From Daucus carota subsp. sativus (taxonomy: Eukaryota > Streptophyta > Magnoliopsida > Apiales > Apiaceae): 64,000 nucleotides of DNA. Location: NCBI RefSeq assembly GCF_001625215.2, contig NC_030387.2, positions 29,473,606 through 29,537,605 of the forward strand, in the 5' to 3' direction. The notes beneath the pieces are model-generated. The model saw only the letters and a program-made list of their open reading frames with translations. It had not been told where the DNA came from and made no database searches. Position 1 is the stretch's first letter; every line of letters starts with the position of its first letter. Of the stretch, positions 23,119-32,642 are shown in pieces. The position numbers were made by a program, and so were the translations under genes.

Positions 23119-23215
23119 AGGACATCACCGGTAAGATCACATCACATATCCAAGGAAGGATTAGCGGAGTCTGTGTGCTTTCGGCCAACGTGTTGAAACA
23201 GCTAGCGGTTCTCTT
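23119..23215 (+). pseudogene. Possible AT-hook (AHL) PPC-domain exon fragment
   Basis: After a TTTTTTTCAG acceptor the frame reads DITGKI.SHIQGRISGVCVLSAN, resembling the PPC domain of AHL proteins (D..AKI..F.Q.GPR.VCILSANG). The following residues no longer fit and no other exon was found. It lies about 90 bp left of the large MULE. This is a weak similarity call. Confidence 0.3.
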
Positions 23216-23304
23216 AATTAGACACCAAACTTCCGAATGGTTTGTACCATTTTTTGCTCATTCAATATTTAGGGAATTTACCAAGTATACTATTTTTTGG
23301 ATCT

Positions 23305-23313
23305 TATTTGTAA
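23305..23313. other. Left target-site duplicate of the MULE (TATTTGTAA)
   Basis: Identical to 31,965-31,973 on the other side. A 9-bp duplication is the hallmark of Mutator-like elements. Confidence 0.92.
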
Positions 23314-23510
23314 GGGTCCAGGTCCCCAGCAACCGGTTGCTGGGGGACCTTTAACCAACACACCCCTCGCGAGCCGTCCGATGGCGAGATCAATGGCCAC
23401 GATTTAAAAACAGTCCAGCGCTTTTTTACCGCTGGACGACTAACGTCCAGCGCTAAAAAACCGCTGGACGAGTGACTATTTTCTAGCCGTCCAGCGCTAA
23501 AAAAGCGCTG
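23314..23510. repeat. MULE left terminal inverted repeat (197 bp)
   Basis: Pairs with 31,768-31,964 with only a few mismatches. It contains CGTCCGATGGCGAGATC, then three or four short palindromes of the CCAGCGCTTTTTTAGCGCTGG type, each able to form a small hairpin. The opening CCAGCAACCGGTTGCTGG is itself palindromic. Confidence 0.92.
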
Positions 23511-23519
23511 GAAACACAG

Positions 23520-24296
23520 AGAACTATAAATCGATAGTGATAATTCAAAACTCATTACAAACGCCCCAACCAACCACAGCTGATATCAGAGCAACATCCG
23601 GCAACGAGATTCCTCACCACTACAGCTACACGAACTGCTCACCCCCACGAGATTACAACACATCCAGCTTGATTATCAGGACTGTTTATCAGGACCCCCA
23701 CGGGATCAGTCATGTAAGAAAGGTAAACACACGATTGTCTGCAATGTGTTTGATGAAATGCCACAGTGAACAAATTGTTTTTAATTTAAGAACTGGGTTG
23801 ATTAGTCGATTTATAGCATTCAATATAGTATTTGGGGATGAATGAGATGTACATTGTTGTTTAAAATTCTTTATTTATAGCCATGACAGCCAACTGCTTG
23901 CTGAAATGCTCTGTGTTAGTGCAAAATACAGAGAATTTTTGTTGGCATCTTCTGACTGAAATTCAGTTTTCTGTTGCTGACTGAAATATATGTGATTGGT
24001 ATATAGTCTATGTTGCTGACTGAAATTCAGTTTTCTGTGCTTGGTGAAAATATGTGTAAAATTCTTTATTTTGCGAATGGTCTATGTTTGGCTTGGGTAA
24101 ATCAACTTACATTATACTGCTGTTTGATTATAGTATTTGTGGAATTTGCGAATGCTCTGTGTGTATTTGTTGAATCATATTTGGTATAGATGTTTATGTG
24201 ATTAAGCGTTTTTGTGCAAGTCTTTCATTGATTAAGTCTTGTATGTCTGTGAACTTGAATACTTTGTAATCATACTTTTGTTTGGGAACTGCAGAG
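23520..24296 (+). promoter_or_regulatory. Probable leader and 5' intron of the mobile domain-Ulp1 gene
   Basis: Non-coding sequence between the left repeat and the first ATG. It ends in a good acceptor (GGAACTGCAG) only two bases before ATG, and a possible donor (AAGGTAAAC) lies near 23,722. A leader intron of about 570 bp is likely. The promoter should then lie in or next to the terminal repeat. This is inferred from splice-site look-alikes. Confidence 0.4.
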
Positions 24297-27192
24297 ATGG
24301 AGGACATATTGCCTGGACCGAGCAGTCGGGTGGTTATCACTGACAATGCTTACCATGTCAGTGATAATGTATGGAGAGGTACAGATAGGGGGCCTCTAGA
24401 GTGCTTTGGTGCGAGCCGTCTACTTCATATTTGGGTTCTGTCTGAGGCACAGAAGGAGTTGTTGCACGCCGTGGGATTCGGACTGTTTGCTAACCAGGAT
24501 GTGGGGGTACAGAATGACACGGCATTAGTCTCTGCACTCGTGGAGCGGTGGAGGCCTGAGACCAACACCTTCTTCATGCGCCAGGGTGAGATGACTATTA
24601 CTCTCCAGGATGTGGGTTATATTCTGGGCCTGCCTATTGTTGGGCAAGCCTTGGGAGGGCCAGCCATACAGTGCCCGGGGTCGTGGTTTCGAAGATTTTG
24701 GTTCGAGCCACTGAGTGATGCAGATTATGAGGCTGGTTGGAATAAGTCAGGCATCAAGTTCACCTGGCTTCATCATAGATATGGACGGGCAGGTGTGGAG
24801 GGTGACCCTGAGCGGATTGCAATTCACACGCAGGCTTACCTTATGCTGGTTCTTGGGGCTGTTCTGTTCCCTACGAGGAGTAGGAGTGTTGTTCACCCGA
24901 GGTACATTGGGCTCCTTCGTGATATTTCACAGATTCATACGTACTCCTGGGGTTCTGGTGTCTTGGCATATCTGTACAGGGCTTTGGGGATGGCTGTCAG
25001 GAAGGATAACACACACATTGCCGGTTGCATGCTGCTACTTCAGATTTGGAGTTATGAGCGGTTTGATATCGGGTTGCCTTGTCCTTTTCCTCAGGCTGTG
25101 AGATTTCCAGCTGCGCTATATTGGGCTTATCCGAAGACGAAGAGTGTTCTACTGGAGGAAGCTGGAAAGGCAGAAGAGGTTGTGGTGAAGCCGGTGCTTG
25201 GGAAGCGGCGCCGGGGTTCTAAGGGTCCTCATCACAACTTGCCACACTATAGGGCTGAGTTTGATGGAGTCGGGTCTGATCGAGTGAGGTGGACACCTTA
25301 TGATGAGGAGCCACAGGAGGTTGATGAGGATGAGGATGAGCCCCCTGTGATTCCACATCTTGATTGGGATCAGATTGAGGCCCAGTTTGCCGGACAGTCC
25401 AGGCTTCCACTTCTCTGCTTCGACATTTGTGAGTTCCAGCACTCTGACAGGGTTTTGAGGCAATTTGGGTTGAGGCCGTGCATTCCGAGGCCACCTGTAG
25501 ACATGACTGCGTATAGGAAGCCGAAGCAGAGATTCCATGCAGAGAATTGGATGGCTGTGTGGTTCGCAGAGATTGGGAGGTGGAGGCGCTTTTGTGACAG
25601 GCCTGACATAGCCCTCTGTGATGATTTAGGATACACTTCAGAGGCTGCGTACATGGATTAGTACATGGAGGTGTCTAGGAGGCGAGTGGGGAAGCCAAGG
25701 CCCAAGCCTCAATCAGATTATTCGAGTCGTGAGTTGTTTGACAACTACGAGGCCTTCCAGCTTGTAAGTGTTTAGTTATCTCAAGTTCTTGCAATTACTG
25801 TATTATTCGTTTGGTACATCCATGTTGTATTGACTTTTGTTTATTTGCAGATTGAGGCAGGTATGGACCTAGTAAGGCAGTTGGATGCGCGTATGCCTTC
25901 TAGTTTTGTCCCCGACTTTCGACAACTTGCACCTAAGTTTGTCGACCGATACACTCGCTTCATGAAGACTGTTAAGGGGCCGGGCTTCACCCCTCCAGTC
26001 TTCGAGCATCTAGATCGGGCAGACTTCTCTGGGACAGGATTGGCAGGTGTGGCTGAGCAGGACATCATTCCCATGACTCAGCCTTCGCAGCATATCCCTG
26101 AACAGCCAGCATCTTCGTCCCGTCCAGACAAGCTGGCACTTGTTAGTCTGAGGAAGGGGAAATGGAAGATGAACAAGCCCCTTTCTCCCACAAAGCAAGA
26201 TACAATAGCTACAGAATGGGGTTGGAAAGATGGTGTGGTGAAGTTACACGGGGGGGTGAAGAATGCATTGTACGAGTTGAAGCCTGTCAATTTGCTTACA
26301 CTGGCTCCGGGATCTTGGATAGATGACCGGATTATTTATGCGTATATGGTACGTTCCTAGACCTCTATGTGTATTCCGTTTTGAATTCAAAACAATTATG
26401 TTACGTGTGTTAAGTAATGTGGTTTCCAAACATATTTCTGCTTACTAACTCTGTTCATGCCACAGATGTTGTTAAGTGATAGGGAGGAGGAAATTGCTAG
26501 GCTTCATGATAGGAAGCCAACGTACTTTTTTATGGATCCATTCTTCATTCCCCTTGCGAAGACGAAGAATTGGAAGAACCCCGAGTCCTACGTGAAGTTG
26601 CATAACTTCTACTGCGATTATGGAAGTGCTGAAGTGGGGCCGACGATCAACAAAGTTGATTTCATCTTCCTCCCGACTTGCGTAGAGGAGAATCACTGGA
26701 TTCTATTTGTCTTCTCCGTGAAGACATGGGGCGTTGTCATATTGGATCCTTTATATGATGACTCAAGTTACCCGGAGGAGGAAGAGATAGTGGTACGTAT
26801 ACACTTAATGCACCCACTTATGTCATTATTGAATATGTTTTCGAGTATGTTTATAATTAGTACTGACTTGTTTAAACATATTTCAGACGGAGATGTTGCC
26901 CGATTTGATTAGATTCTGCGAGAGGCGGCAAGAGGTTTTTCCAGAGGGCCCGGCTCAAATTAGTGCCTTGATGAGAAGGCCAAAGCAAAGCAACCACACT
27001 GACTGCGGTATTTTTGTCATGAAGTATATGGACTATATGTTGCAAGGATTCCATTTACAGTCAATGACTTGGACGAGTTCTGATGTTGAGACTTTCCGGT
27101 ATAGGATTGCGAAGGAGATTCAAAGGGGAAAAGCAAGAATGATCCCGGGGTTCCTCATGAAGCAAAGGCTGGAGAATGCTTCTAGGGCTTAG
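24297..27192 (+). pseudogene. Plant mobile domain (PMD) - Ulp1/C48 protease fusion gene of the MULE, with one in-frame stop
   Basis: Four exons, all joined in phase 0: 24,297-25,763, 25,851-26,348, 26,466-26,792 and 26,887-27,192, with donors GTAAGT or GTACGT and CAG acceptors; about 865 codons. Exon 1 holds a plant mobile domain (LVSALVERWRPET..F....GEMTITLQDVGYILGLPI; later YLYRALG and QIWSYERFDIGLP), as in MAIN/MAIL1. Exons 3-4 hold a Ulp1/C48 peptidase with all catalytic residues: His in ENHW, Asp in LDPL, Gln in KQSNHTDC and Cys in DCGIF. A TAG at 25,659-25,661 (codon 455) interrupts exon 1, but the same frame stays open through the donor, so the stop looks recent. Expected role: removal of SUMO-like modifiers, perhaps countering host silencing of the element (inference). 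A TTG-initiated extension upstream is unlikely. Confidence 0.8.
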
Positions 27193-27555
27193 TTGTAGGA
27201 ATAATTTTGTACTTAGAACTTGAATTCTATTGCCTTTTGTAGAACCTCGTTCAGTTATCTATATAATGCAACCTTCATTTATATCGGTTGTTTAATAACC
27301 GTGTCCTATTCCCTTCCCCGAAATTCTGTTGTGATTATTCTTGTTAATTATTGGTTTTGATTTTGGATTGAGTTTTAGTTTTGATTTTGGTTTGAGTTTC
27401 ATTTTTCAAGTTTCTATTATGATTTTGGATTGAGTTTTAGTTATGATTTTGGATTGACTTTCATTTTTCAAGTTTGAAGTTTCAAGTTTCAGTTATAGTT
27501 ATGATTTTGGATTGTGTTTTGGTTGGTTTTGGTTTACAGGAGGCATGACAAAAAC
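27193..27555. other. Non-coding spacer with GATTTTGGATTGAG repeats
   Basis: Downstream of the Ulp1 half. About 27,350-27,530 consists of degenerate tandem copies of a TTATGATTTTGGATTGAGTT unit. It probably contains the 3' untranslated region and poly-A signals of the fusion gene. Confidence 0.5.
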
Positions 27556-27725
27556 AGGGGAGATATGGCCAAAATTGTTCCTGTGTTTCCAGCGCTTTTT
27601 AAGCGCTGGACACAAAAAACACTCCCAGACGTCCAGCGGTTTTTAAGCGCTGGACGGCTGAGAGTGTTTTTTGTGTCCAGCGCTTAAAAAGCGCTGGAAA
27701 CACAGGGACCATTTTGGCTCCCCTA
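27556..27725. repeat. Central palindrome of the MULE (170 bp)
   Basis: The left arm from AGGGGAG and the right arm ending CTCCCCT pair over about 80 bp each around a centre near 27,642. The arms carry TGTGTTTCCAGCGC, the same block found at the inner edge of the terminal repeats (TTCCAGCGCTTTTTTAGCGC and GGAAACACAGAGAA). It lies exactly between the converging gene sets, so it may act as a two-way transcript end or as an internal copy of the terminal structure (inference). Confidence 0.85.
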
Positions 27726-27946
27726 ACCTGTTTTTTGCCCATTTTGGTACCATGGAAACCTGTTTTTTGCACCATTACTCCAAAATCATGAAAATTCATA
27801 AAATTTGTATTAAACTTCTAAAAATTCATATAATTTAATACATATTAGGAAATTAGGCAATTCTTACAAATTCATACAAAATAAGAAATTCTTACAAATT
27901 CATAGAAATTAATAAATTCTTACAAATTCATACAAATTCATACAAA
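27726..27946. other. AT-rich spacer with short tandem repeats
   Basis: Repeats of AAATTCATACAAATT and TTCTTACAAATTCATA just downstream of the OB-fold gene on the minus strand; probably its 3' region. Confidence 0.5.
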
Positions 27947-28852
27947 TTAATTGAAAATCCCTAGAATATTGGAGTGGCCAATGGAAAGTTTATGGTGAGG
28001 GGTTTCATCCATGCTAATGAAACAAGTCGCTTCATACAACACCAAAACACTTCCCTCGCGAACCTCTCCCGTCGTGATCATTGGATGATCTTTCGTGTCA
28101 TCACCAAGCGAAACTTGAATAGACTCGGACCCGTCATACAATCTAAACTTTGCAAGAAGAAACGGATTAGGCTTATCATCAAGATTGTCCGTTTGCAAAT
28201 TATGTACGAACCCCTTCACATATGCGATACGAAATTGATCTTTTTGGAAACGTGTCTCGCGGGGTCTCAAATTGTTTATCTCAGCAATTCGCTCGACATT
28301 GACAAGTTCGCCTCCATCCCAAGGACGTAGCACAAAACGCTTGTCTCTGTCCAAAGCGTCTGCTCCCAAAAGCCTAATGTGAATGAAATACGGTGGCGGG
28401 CATCTCCTCGCCTTTGCCTCCATTTCTCCACTTGCAAACCATCCACACGCTTCACTCCATCTCCTCTCCCTTTCAATTTCTTCCTCCATAGGGTACAAGT
28501 TGAAATCTTCTTCTTCAACTACGGGAGCATCTATAAAGAACCCGTTTGCATACGATGGACAATCTAATGCCTCCATTTCTCCACTAGCAACCCATTCACG
28601 GGGTTCAATTTCTTCCTCCATAGGATCTAAGTTAAAATCATCTTCTTCAACTACGGGAGCATCAATCAAGAATCCATTTGCATACGATGGACCATCTAAC
28701 GGCAACCGGTCAATAATGTCAAGCATCTCATTGTCCGACGGGGTGGACCAAGAACGGAACCAACTTTCACTAAGAGCCTCCTCCGAGGGTGAAAGCGAAT
28801 CACTAACATGAGTAACTGTGTCACTACTGTCAGATTGGTGGCCATTTTCCAT
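27947..28852 (-). CDS. Possible RPA1-like OB-fold protein with internal duplication (MULE accessory gene)
   Basis: 301-aa frame from ATG at 28,852 (MENGHQSDSS). Residues about 45-140 contain a tandem repeat of some 45 aa (PSYANGFLIDAPVVEE... then PSYANGFFIDAPVVEE..., each followed by NL.PMEEEIE), acidic and perhaps a protein-binding module. The C-terminal 110 residues (FRLYDGSESIQVSLGD ... GEVREGSVLVLYEATCFI ... LSIGHSNILG) fit the pattern of the RPA1 N-terminal OB-fold (R..LSDG...ML.....V..G.L..GS...L....C....I.I..LEVL). A TTTGTAG acceptor lies just before the ATG, so it may be spliced from a leader starting further right. It lies 218 bp downstream of the transposase on the same strand. OB-fold membership is inferred from pattern only. 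Confidence 0.55.
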   Translation of the reverse strand: MENGHQSDSSDTVTHVSDSLSPSEEALSESWFRSWSTPSDNEMLDIIDRLPLDGPSYANGFLIDAPVVEEDDFNLDPMEEEIEPREWVASGEMEALDCPSYANGFFIDAPVVEEEDFNLYPMEEEIERERRWSEACGWFASGEMEAKARRCPPPYFIHIRLLGADALDRDKRFVLRPWDGGELVNVERIAEINNLRPRETRFQKDQFRIAYVKGFVHNLQTDNLDDKPNPFLLAKFRLYDGSESIQVSLGDDTKDHPMITTGEVREGSVLVLYEATCFISMDETPHHKLSIGHSNILGIFN

Positions 28853-29069
28853 TTTTCACCTACAAATAAATATGAAATAAAATCATAAAAAATCACTTTA
28901 AATCACATAAAATCATACGAAATGACATCATATAAAATCACATAAAATCACATAAATATGAAATAAAATCATATAAAATCACATAAAATGACATAAAATC
29001 CTATAAAAATCACCTCAAAAAATTACATCTAAGAACTCTTATTTTGGTCTCCAAATTTTTTGCAAGTCC
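28853..29069. other. Spacer between transposase and OB-fold genes
   Basis: Low-complexity repeats of ATAAAATCAC. It may hold the transposase poly-A region or a leader intron for the OB-fold gene. Confidence 0.4.
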
Positions 29070-31511
29070 TTATATCATGGCTTCTTCATGACATTGCTTG
29101 CATTTTCTCTTTTTCTTACTAAGGCCTTCAATTGGATTTTTGAAACGTTGTGGCTTCTTCCTACCCTTCGTTTGAGACACTATAGGATCAAGTACCGGCT
29201 CGTTCAACTCGTCACCAATATTCTCTTCAATGGGATTCTCAGTATTTGAATTAGGAGCAGCATCAACATCATCAACAGCCATTTTATCAAGATTTGCAAT
29301 TTCTCGATTCATCACCTCTAAGGCATACTCATATCTTTCTTTCGAAACCATGCTGCTATGACAAAAACTCATTGTTAACAAAGTCATATGGTTGAATCTT
29401 TGACTTGGTGTCAATTCTGTAGATGTTGGATCATCGCAACCCATAGCATAAGGTAGCATACCATCTACCCTATTAGCATCTCTAGTCCAACGACGTTGAA
29501 TAAATGTTACTGGAATTTGGGCAACATTTTTCTTGTTTAAAACGGCAATGATGTGTCGACACGGGATTCCTAAATGTTCATACATCCGACACACACATCT
29601 TCCTGTTAGGGCCACTTTGTTGAATTTCACTTCATACATTGTTCTTTTCTCGACTTCGGTCAGGGGTCTAAAACACCTATAATGTGTGACTTCATCCCCT
29701 AACGTCAACTGTTCTTTATCCTTCTCGACAAAGTATTTAGAGGCTTCCACCAATTGAACTTGAAATTGGCGAAACATCTCCTTGGTATACATGGAAGCCC
29801 CGTCTTGTTCCAAAGCCGTCTTCAACCTCAAGTAACGGGTTTTATTCTTCGTGTCATTGTCCTCCTCCTTCTCCCGCATAAATTGTCTTTCAATTGCTTT
29901 TTGTGCATTCTCAACAAATTGCTTCAATCCTGTACTAGAACTAACATAGCTATCAAAGAATGCATTCATTCCCTCGCTCCTCGATGTCGTGGTCTGACCC
30001 GCAGAGAATGTACTCTTAGTATAGGCCGAGACCCATTTCTCCTTCAACAAATACAATCCTTGCAACCATGAATGATCTTTCAAATCATACTTCACCACTA
30101 AATCTTTCCACCTCTCCTCAAAAATATCCTCCGTCAATGAATGGTATATGCATTTGTTGAAATCTACTTTGAATGTTCCCGGATGCTTAATATAAAGGGT
30201 GTTCAATTTTTCGGGGAACTTCTGGCTTATATGCCAAGAACACAACAAATGTCGGGTTTGGGGTAGTATGGATGCAATTGCCCCCGCCATAGCTTGATCT
30301 TGGTCCGTGATTATAGCGTTCGGGTGTTTATCGCCAACCGCTTCAAGCCATGTTCTTAGCACCCATTCAAAACTACTTTTTACTTCATCCCTCATGAGTG
30401 CAAATCCAAAAAGAACAGATTGGTAATGATGATTGACCCCTGTAAAAGGCACAAATGGCATGGCATACCTATTCGTTCGGTATGTCGTATCAAAAGCAAC
30501 AACATCTCCAAAATTACTATAGGCCATCAAACATTTAGGATCCACCCATACTAGATTTTTCAAACGGTTTTCTCCATCCACTTGAGTTTTCACAAAAAAA
30601 TTCCCACCGCCTTCCTCTTTAAGACGACTTAACAAATCCAAACCCGCTTGAGCATCACTCACTTGTATCTTTTTCTTCCGCTCATCCCGCACCACATTCC
30701 TAATATTTTGGCTACCAAAACCAACATTACTCACTCCACCTTGCATATTGCTAAAAAGACTCATGGTTTGGCTAGGGCGAATACCCGACACATTTAACAC
30801 ATTTATAAGATTTCTTGCCGCACTCGTCACATGTCTTTCCCGTTGAATCAAAGTCATCTTACTAGGAGATACAAGATCATGATTGTGTTCTAATTCAACG
30901 GTTGTCAACTCCCAATAATCTTTTTTCTTCTTTTTCACAACAAACATCCTAACCTTATAACCACTTCTAGGAAGTTTATCCCGACGACGTGTGCCCTTAC
31001 TACTGCCTACACATACTTCTTCATCCACAGGGTTTTTGTCTTGATTTTCACCCGCGAGTCTGCAAACAAACATTCGGGTATATATTTCATCAACTTTTGC
31101 CCGTTTCTTTGTTTGTTGTATTTTCACACCAAACCCATTCTTAAGGGCATATGACCTAATAAATCTATCCGCGTCATCTAAATTATCAAATCTCTGATTC
31201 AAATACGGGACTTCCATATTTTTATTTCTTTCATTCTCATCATCAAATTTATTATCCACTCCTTTATCATCACTCTCTACGTTCTCATCAACCTCATCAT
31301 CACCACTAACAACATTTCGATCATCAATACAATCTTCATCAACACTAACATATTCTTTATCATCAACATTTTCATCATCTTTTAAATCAATAAACACACG
31401 ATCCACAACACTATCAACCTTAACAACATCATCTACATCTACGTAATCATTATTATCAACTTTTTTTACTCTTTTTCTTGGAACAAAATCCTCAAACAAA
31501 GAATCCGCCAT
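29070..31511 (-). CDS. FAR1/FHY3-type MULE transposase, intact
   Basis: Open frame of about 813 aa. An upstream ATG at 31,547 would add a hydrophobic MFACFVCVVVVI stretch, so ATG 31,511 (MADSLFEDF) is preferred. An acidic N-terminus (residues 20-100, Asp/Val-rich) is followed by a FAR1-type WRKY-GCM1 DNA-binding domain (about 105-225), then the MULE transposase core with D in AFDTTYRTN, D in IITDQDQAM and a likely E in SRSEGMNAFF, and a SWIM zinc finger (CVC...GIPCRHIIAVL, about 650-690). Residues conserved in active elements are kept and no break is seen. It is single-exon, on the minus strand, transcribed away from the right terminal repeat, which probably carries its promoter. FAR1-related host regulators share this plan, but its position inside matched inverted repeats makes it the element's own transposase. 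Confidence 0.9.
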   Translation of the reverse strand: MADSLFEDFVPRKRVKKVDNNDYVDVDDVVKVDSVVDRVFIDLKDDENVDDKEYVSVDEDCIDDRNVVSGDDEVDENVESDDKGVDNKFDDENERNKNMEVPYLNQRFDNLDDADRFIRSYALKNGFGVKIQQTKKRAKVDEIYTRMFVCRLAGENQDKNPVDEEVCVGSSKGTRRRDKLPRSGYKVRMFVVKKKKKDYWELTTVELEHNHDLVSPSKMTLIQRERHVTSAARNLINVLNVSGIRPSQTMSLFSNMQGGVSNVGFGSQNIRNVVRDERKKKIQVSDAQAGLDLLSRLKEEGGGNFFVKTQVDGENRLKNLVWVDPKCLMAYSNFGDVVAFDTTYRTNRYAMPFVPFTGVNHHYQSVLFGFALMRDEVKSSFEWVLRTWLEAVGDKHPNAIITDQDQAMAGAIASILPQTRHLLCSWHISQKFPEKLNTLYIKHPGTFKVDFNKCIYHSLTEDIFEERWKDLVVKYDLKDHSWLQGLYLLKEKWVSAYTKSTFSAGQTTTSRSEGMNAFFDSYVSSSTGLKQFVENAQKAIERQFMREKEEDNDTKNKTRYLRLKTALEQDGASMYTKEMFRQFQVQLVEASKYFVEKDKEQLTLGDEVTHYRCFRPLTEVEKRTMYEVKFNKVALTGRCVCRMYEHLGIPCRHIIAVLNKKNVAQIPVTFIQRRWTRDANRVDGMLPYAMGCDDPTSTELTPSQRFNHMTLLTMSFCHSSMVSKERYEYALEVMNREIANLDKMAVDDVDAAPNSNTENPIEENIGDELNEPVLDPIVSQTKGRKKPQRFKNPIEGLSKKKRKCKQCHEEAMI

Positions 31512-31767
31512 AATAACAACAACAACACAAACGAAGCAAGCAAACAACTAGATTAGAGTTAGAAATTACCACAATCTTGAGTATGCACTTGCTTCTTTAG
31601 CTCCAAAGAGTATGCACTTACCACAAACCCTAGCTCTCCAAATGTTTAAGCTCCTCGATTTTTTTTGTAACACTAACCTAAAGTGACCTAGTACGTGAGT
31701 ATATGATCATTTCTCTGTGTTTCCAGCGCTTTTTTAGCGCTAGACAAGTCAAAATATCAAACTACTA

Positions 31768-31964
31768 CAGCGCTTTTTTAGCGCTGGACGGCTAGAAAAT
31801 AGTCACTCGTCCAGCGGTTTTTTAGCGCTGGACGTTAGTCGTCCAGCGGTAAAAAAGCGCTGGACGGTTTTTAAATCGTGGCCGTTGATCTCGCCATCGG
31901 ACGGCTCGCGATGGGTGTGTTGGTTAAAGGTCCCCCAGCAACCGGTTGCTGGGGACCTGGACCC
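31768..31964. repeat. MULE right terminal inverted repeat (197 bp)
   Basis: Mirror of 23,314-23,510. Inside it (about 31,712-31,767) lies an extra palindrome-containing stretch starting TTCTCTGTGTTTCCAGCGC, partly repeating the inner edge of the left repeat. Confidence 0.92.
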
Positions 31965-31973
31965 TATTTGTAA
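31965..31973. other. Right target-site duplicate of the MULE (TATTTGTAA)
   Basis: Identical to 23,305-23,313. The host sequence continues with several copies of a TTGTAAATATACTA-type motif. Confidence 0.92.
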
Positions 31974-32642
31974 ATATAATACCTTCTCTAAATTCTTGTA
32001 AATATACTATCTTTTGGATCTTATTTGCAAATATACTACCTTCTCTAATTAATTGCAAGTATATTTTTTTATATGTGCAGTGATGGCTGAAGATTGAAAG
32101 GTGGATATCGCGATGAAAGCTCTAGAACATGGGCCATGCTACCTTGCGATCAAAGAATCAGATTGCTGAGAATTCGAATTCTTCAATTGGAATTAAGGGG
32201 GCAGATGGTAGCAGGTCAAAGAAAGTCACGGAGGACTTAGACTTTTTCGCTTCACAGAAAGTTTTTGCAAGCAGTTAACATTCTTGGAGAAAAGAGTAAT
32301 TAACAGTAGTAGAACTCAACCAAGAGGAACCAGCAATAAAGCGGGCCGGAGTAAAGCCTTGAGCCTCCGTTGCACTTGTTTCACTTTGTATCCCTTCCAC
32401 TTCACTCTCCTGCTGTTGAAAAATAAACTTGATGCATGTATCTGTTAACATTAATGTACTGAAATATGAAAAGTCTATGTAACAGATGCTTCTAGATGCA
32501 CTCATTTATTCTGATTAATGTACTAAAACTAAGTCTGGGGCTATATAAGCAAAGTAGTGCTCTGGTAATTTGTAGCCAAGAAACAGTTTTTATATATAAA
32601 CCATTTAAGCCCTCTTGTGTTGTTCAGAATTTATATTCTATC

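Larger units (their letters stand above)
23314..31964. mobile_element. Mutator-like transposon (MULE), 8.65 kb, with accessory genes
   Basis: Bounded by 197-bp terminal inverted repeats starting GGGTCCAGGTCCCCAGC and by the exact 9-bp duplicate TATTTGTAA. Rightward genes: a plant mobile domain plus Ulp1-like fusion (24,297-27,192). Leftward genes: a FAR1-type MULE transposase (31,511-29,070) and a possible OB-fold protein (28,852-27,947). The two gene sets converge on a 170-bp palindrome at 27,556-27,725. MULEs that carry Ulp1-like genes are known in plants, and plant mobile domains are known in transposons. I do not recall this full set in one element, but I cannot search. The transposase frame is intact, so the element may be able to move. 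Confidence 0.92.

Noticed and set aside
23720-23845. Plus-strand open frame before the PMD-Ulp1 gene
   Set aside because: Likely leader and intron sequence; no homology and it is not in frame with the first coding exon.
28383-28811. 142-aa open frame on the plus strand
   Set aside because: Exact antisense shadow of the OB-fold gene, including its internal repeat; the minus-strand frame has the better composition.
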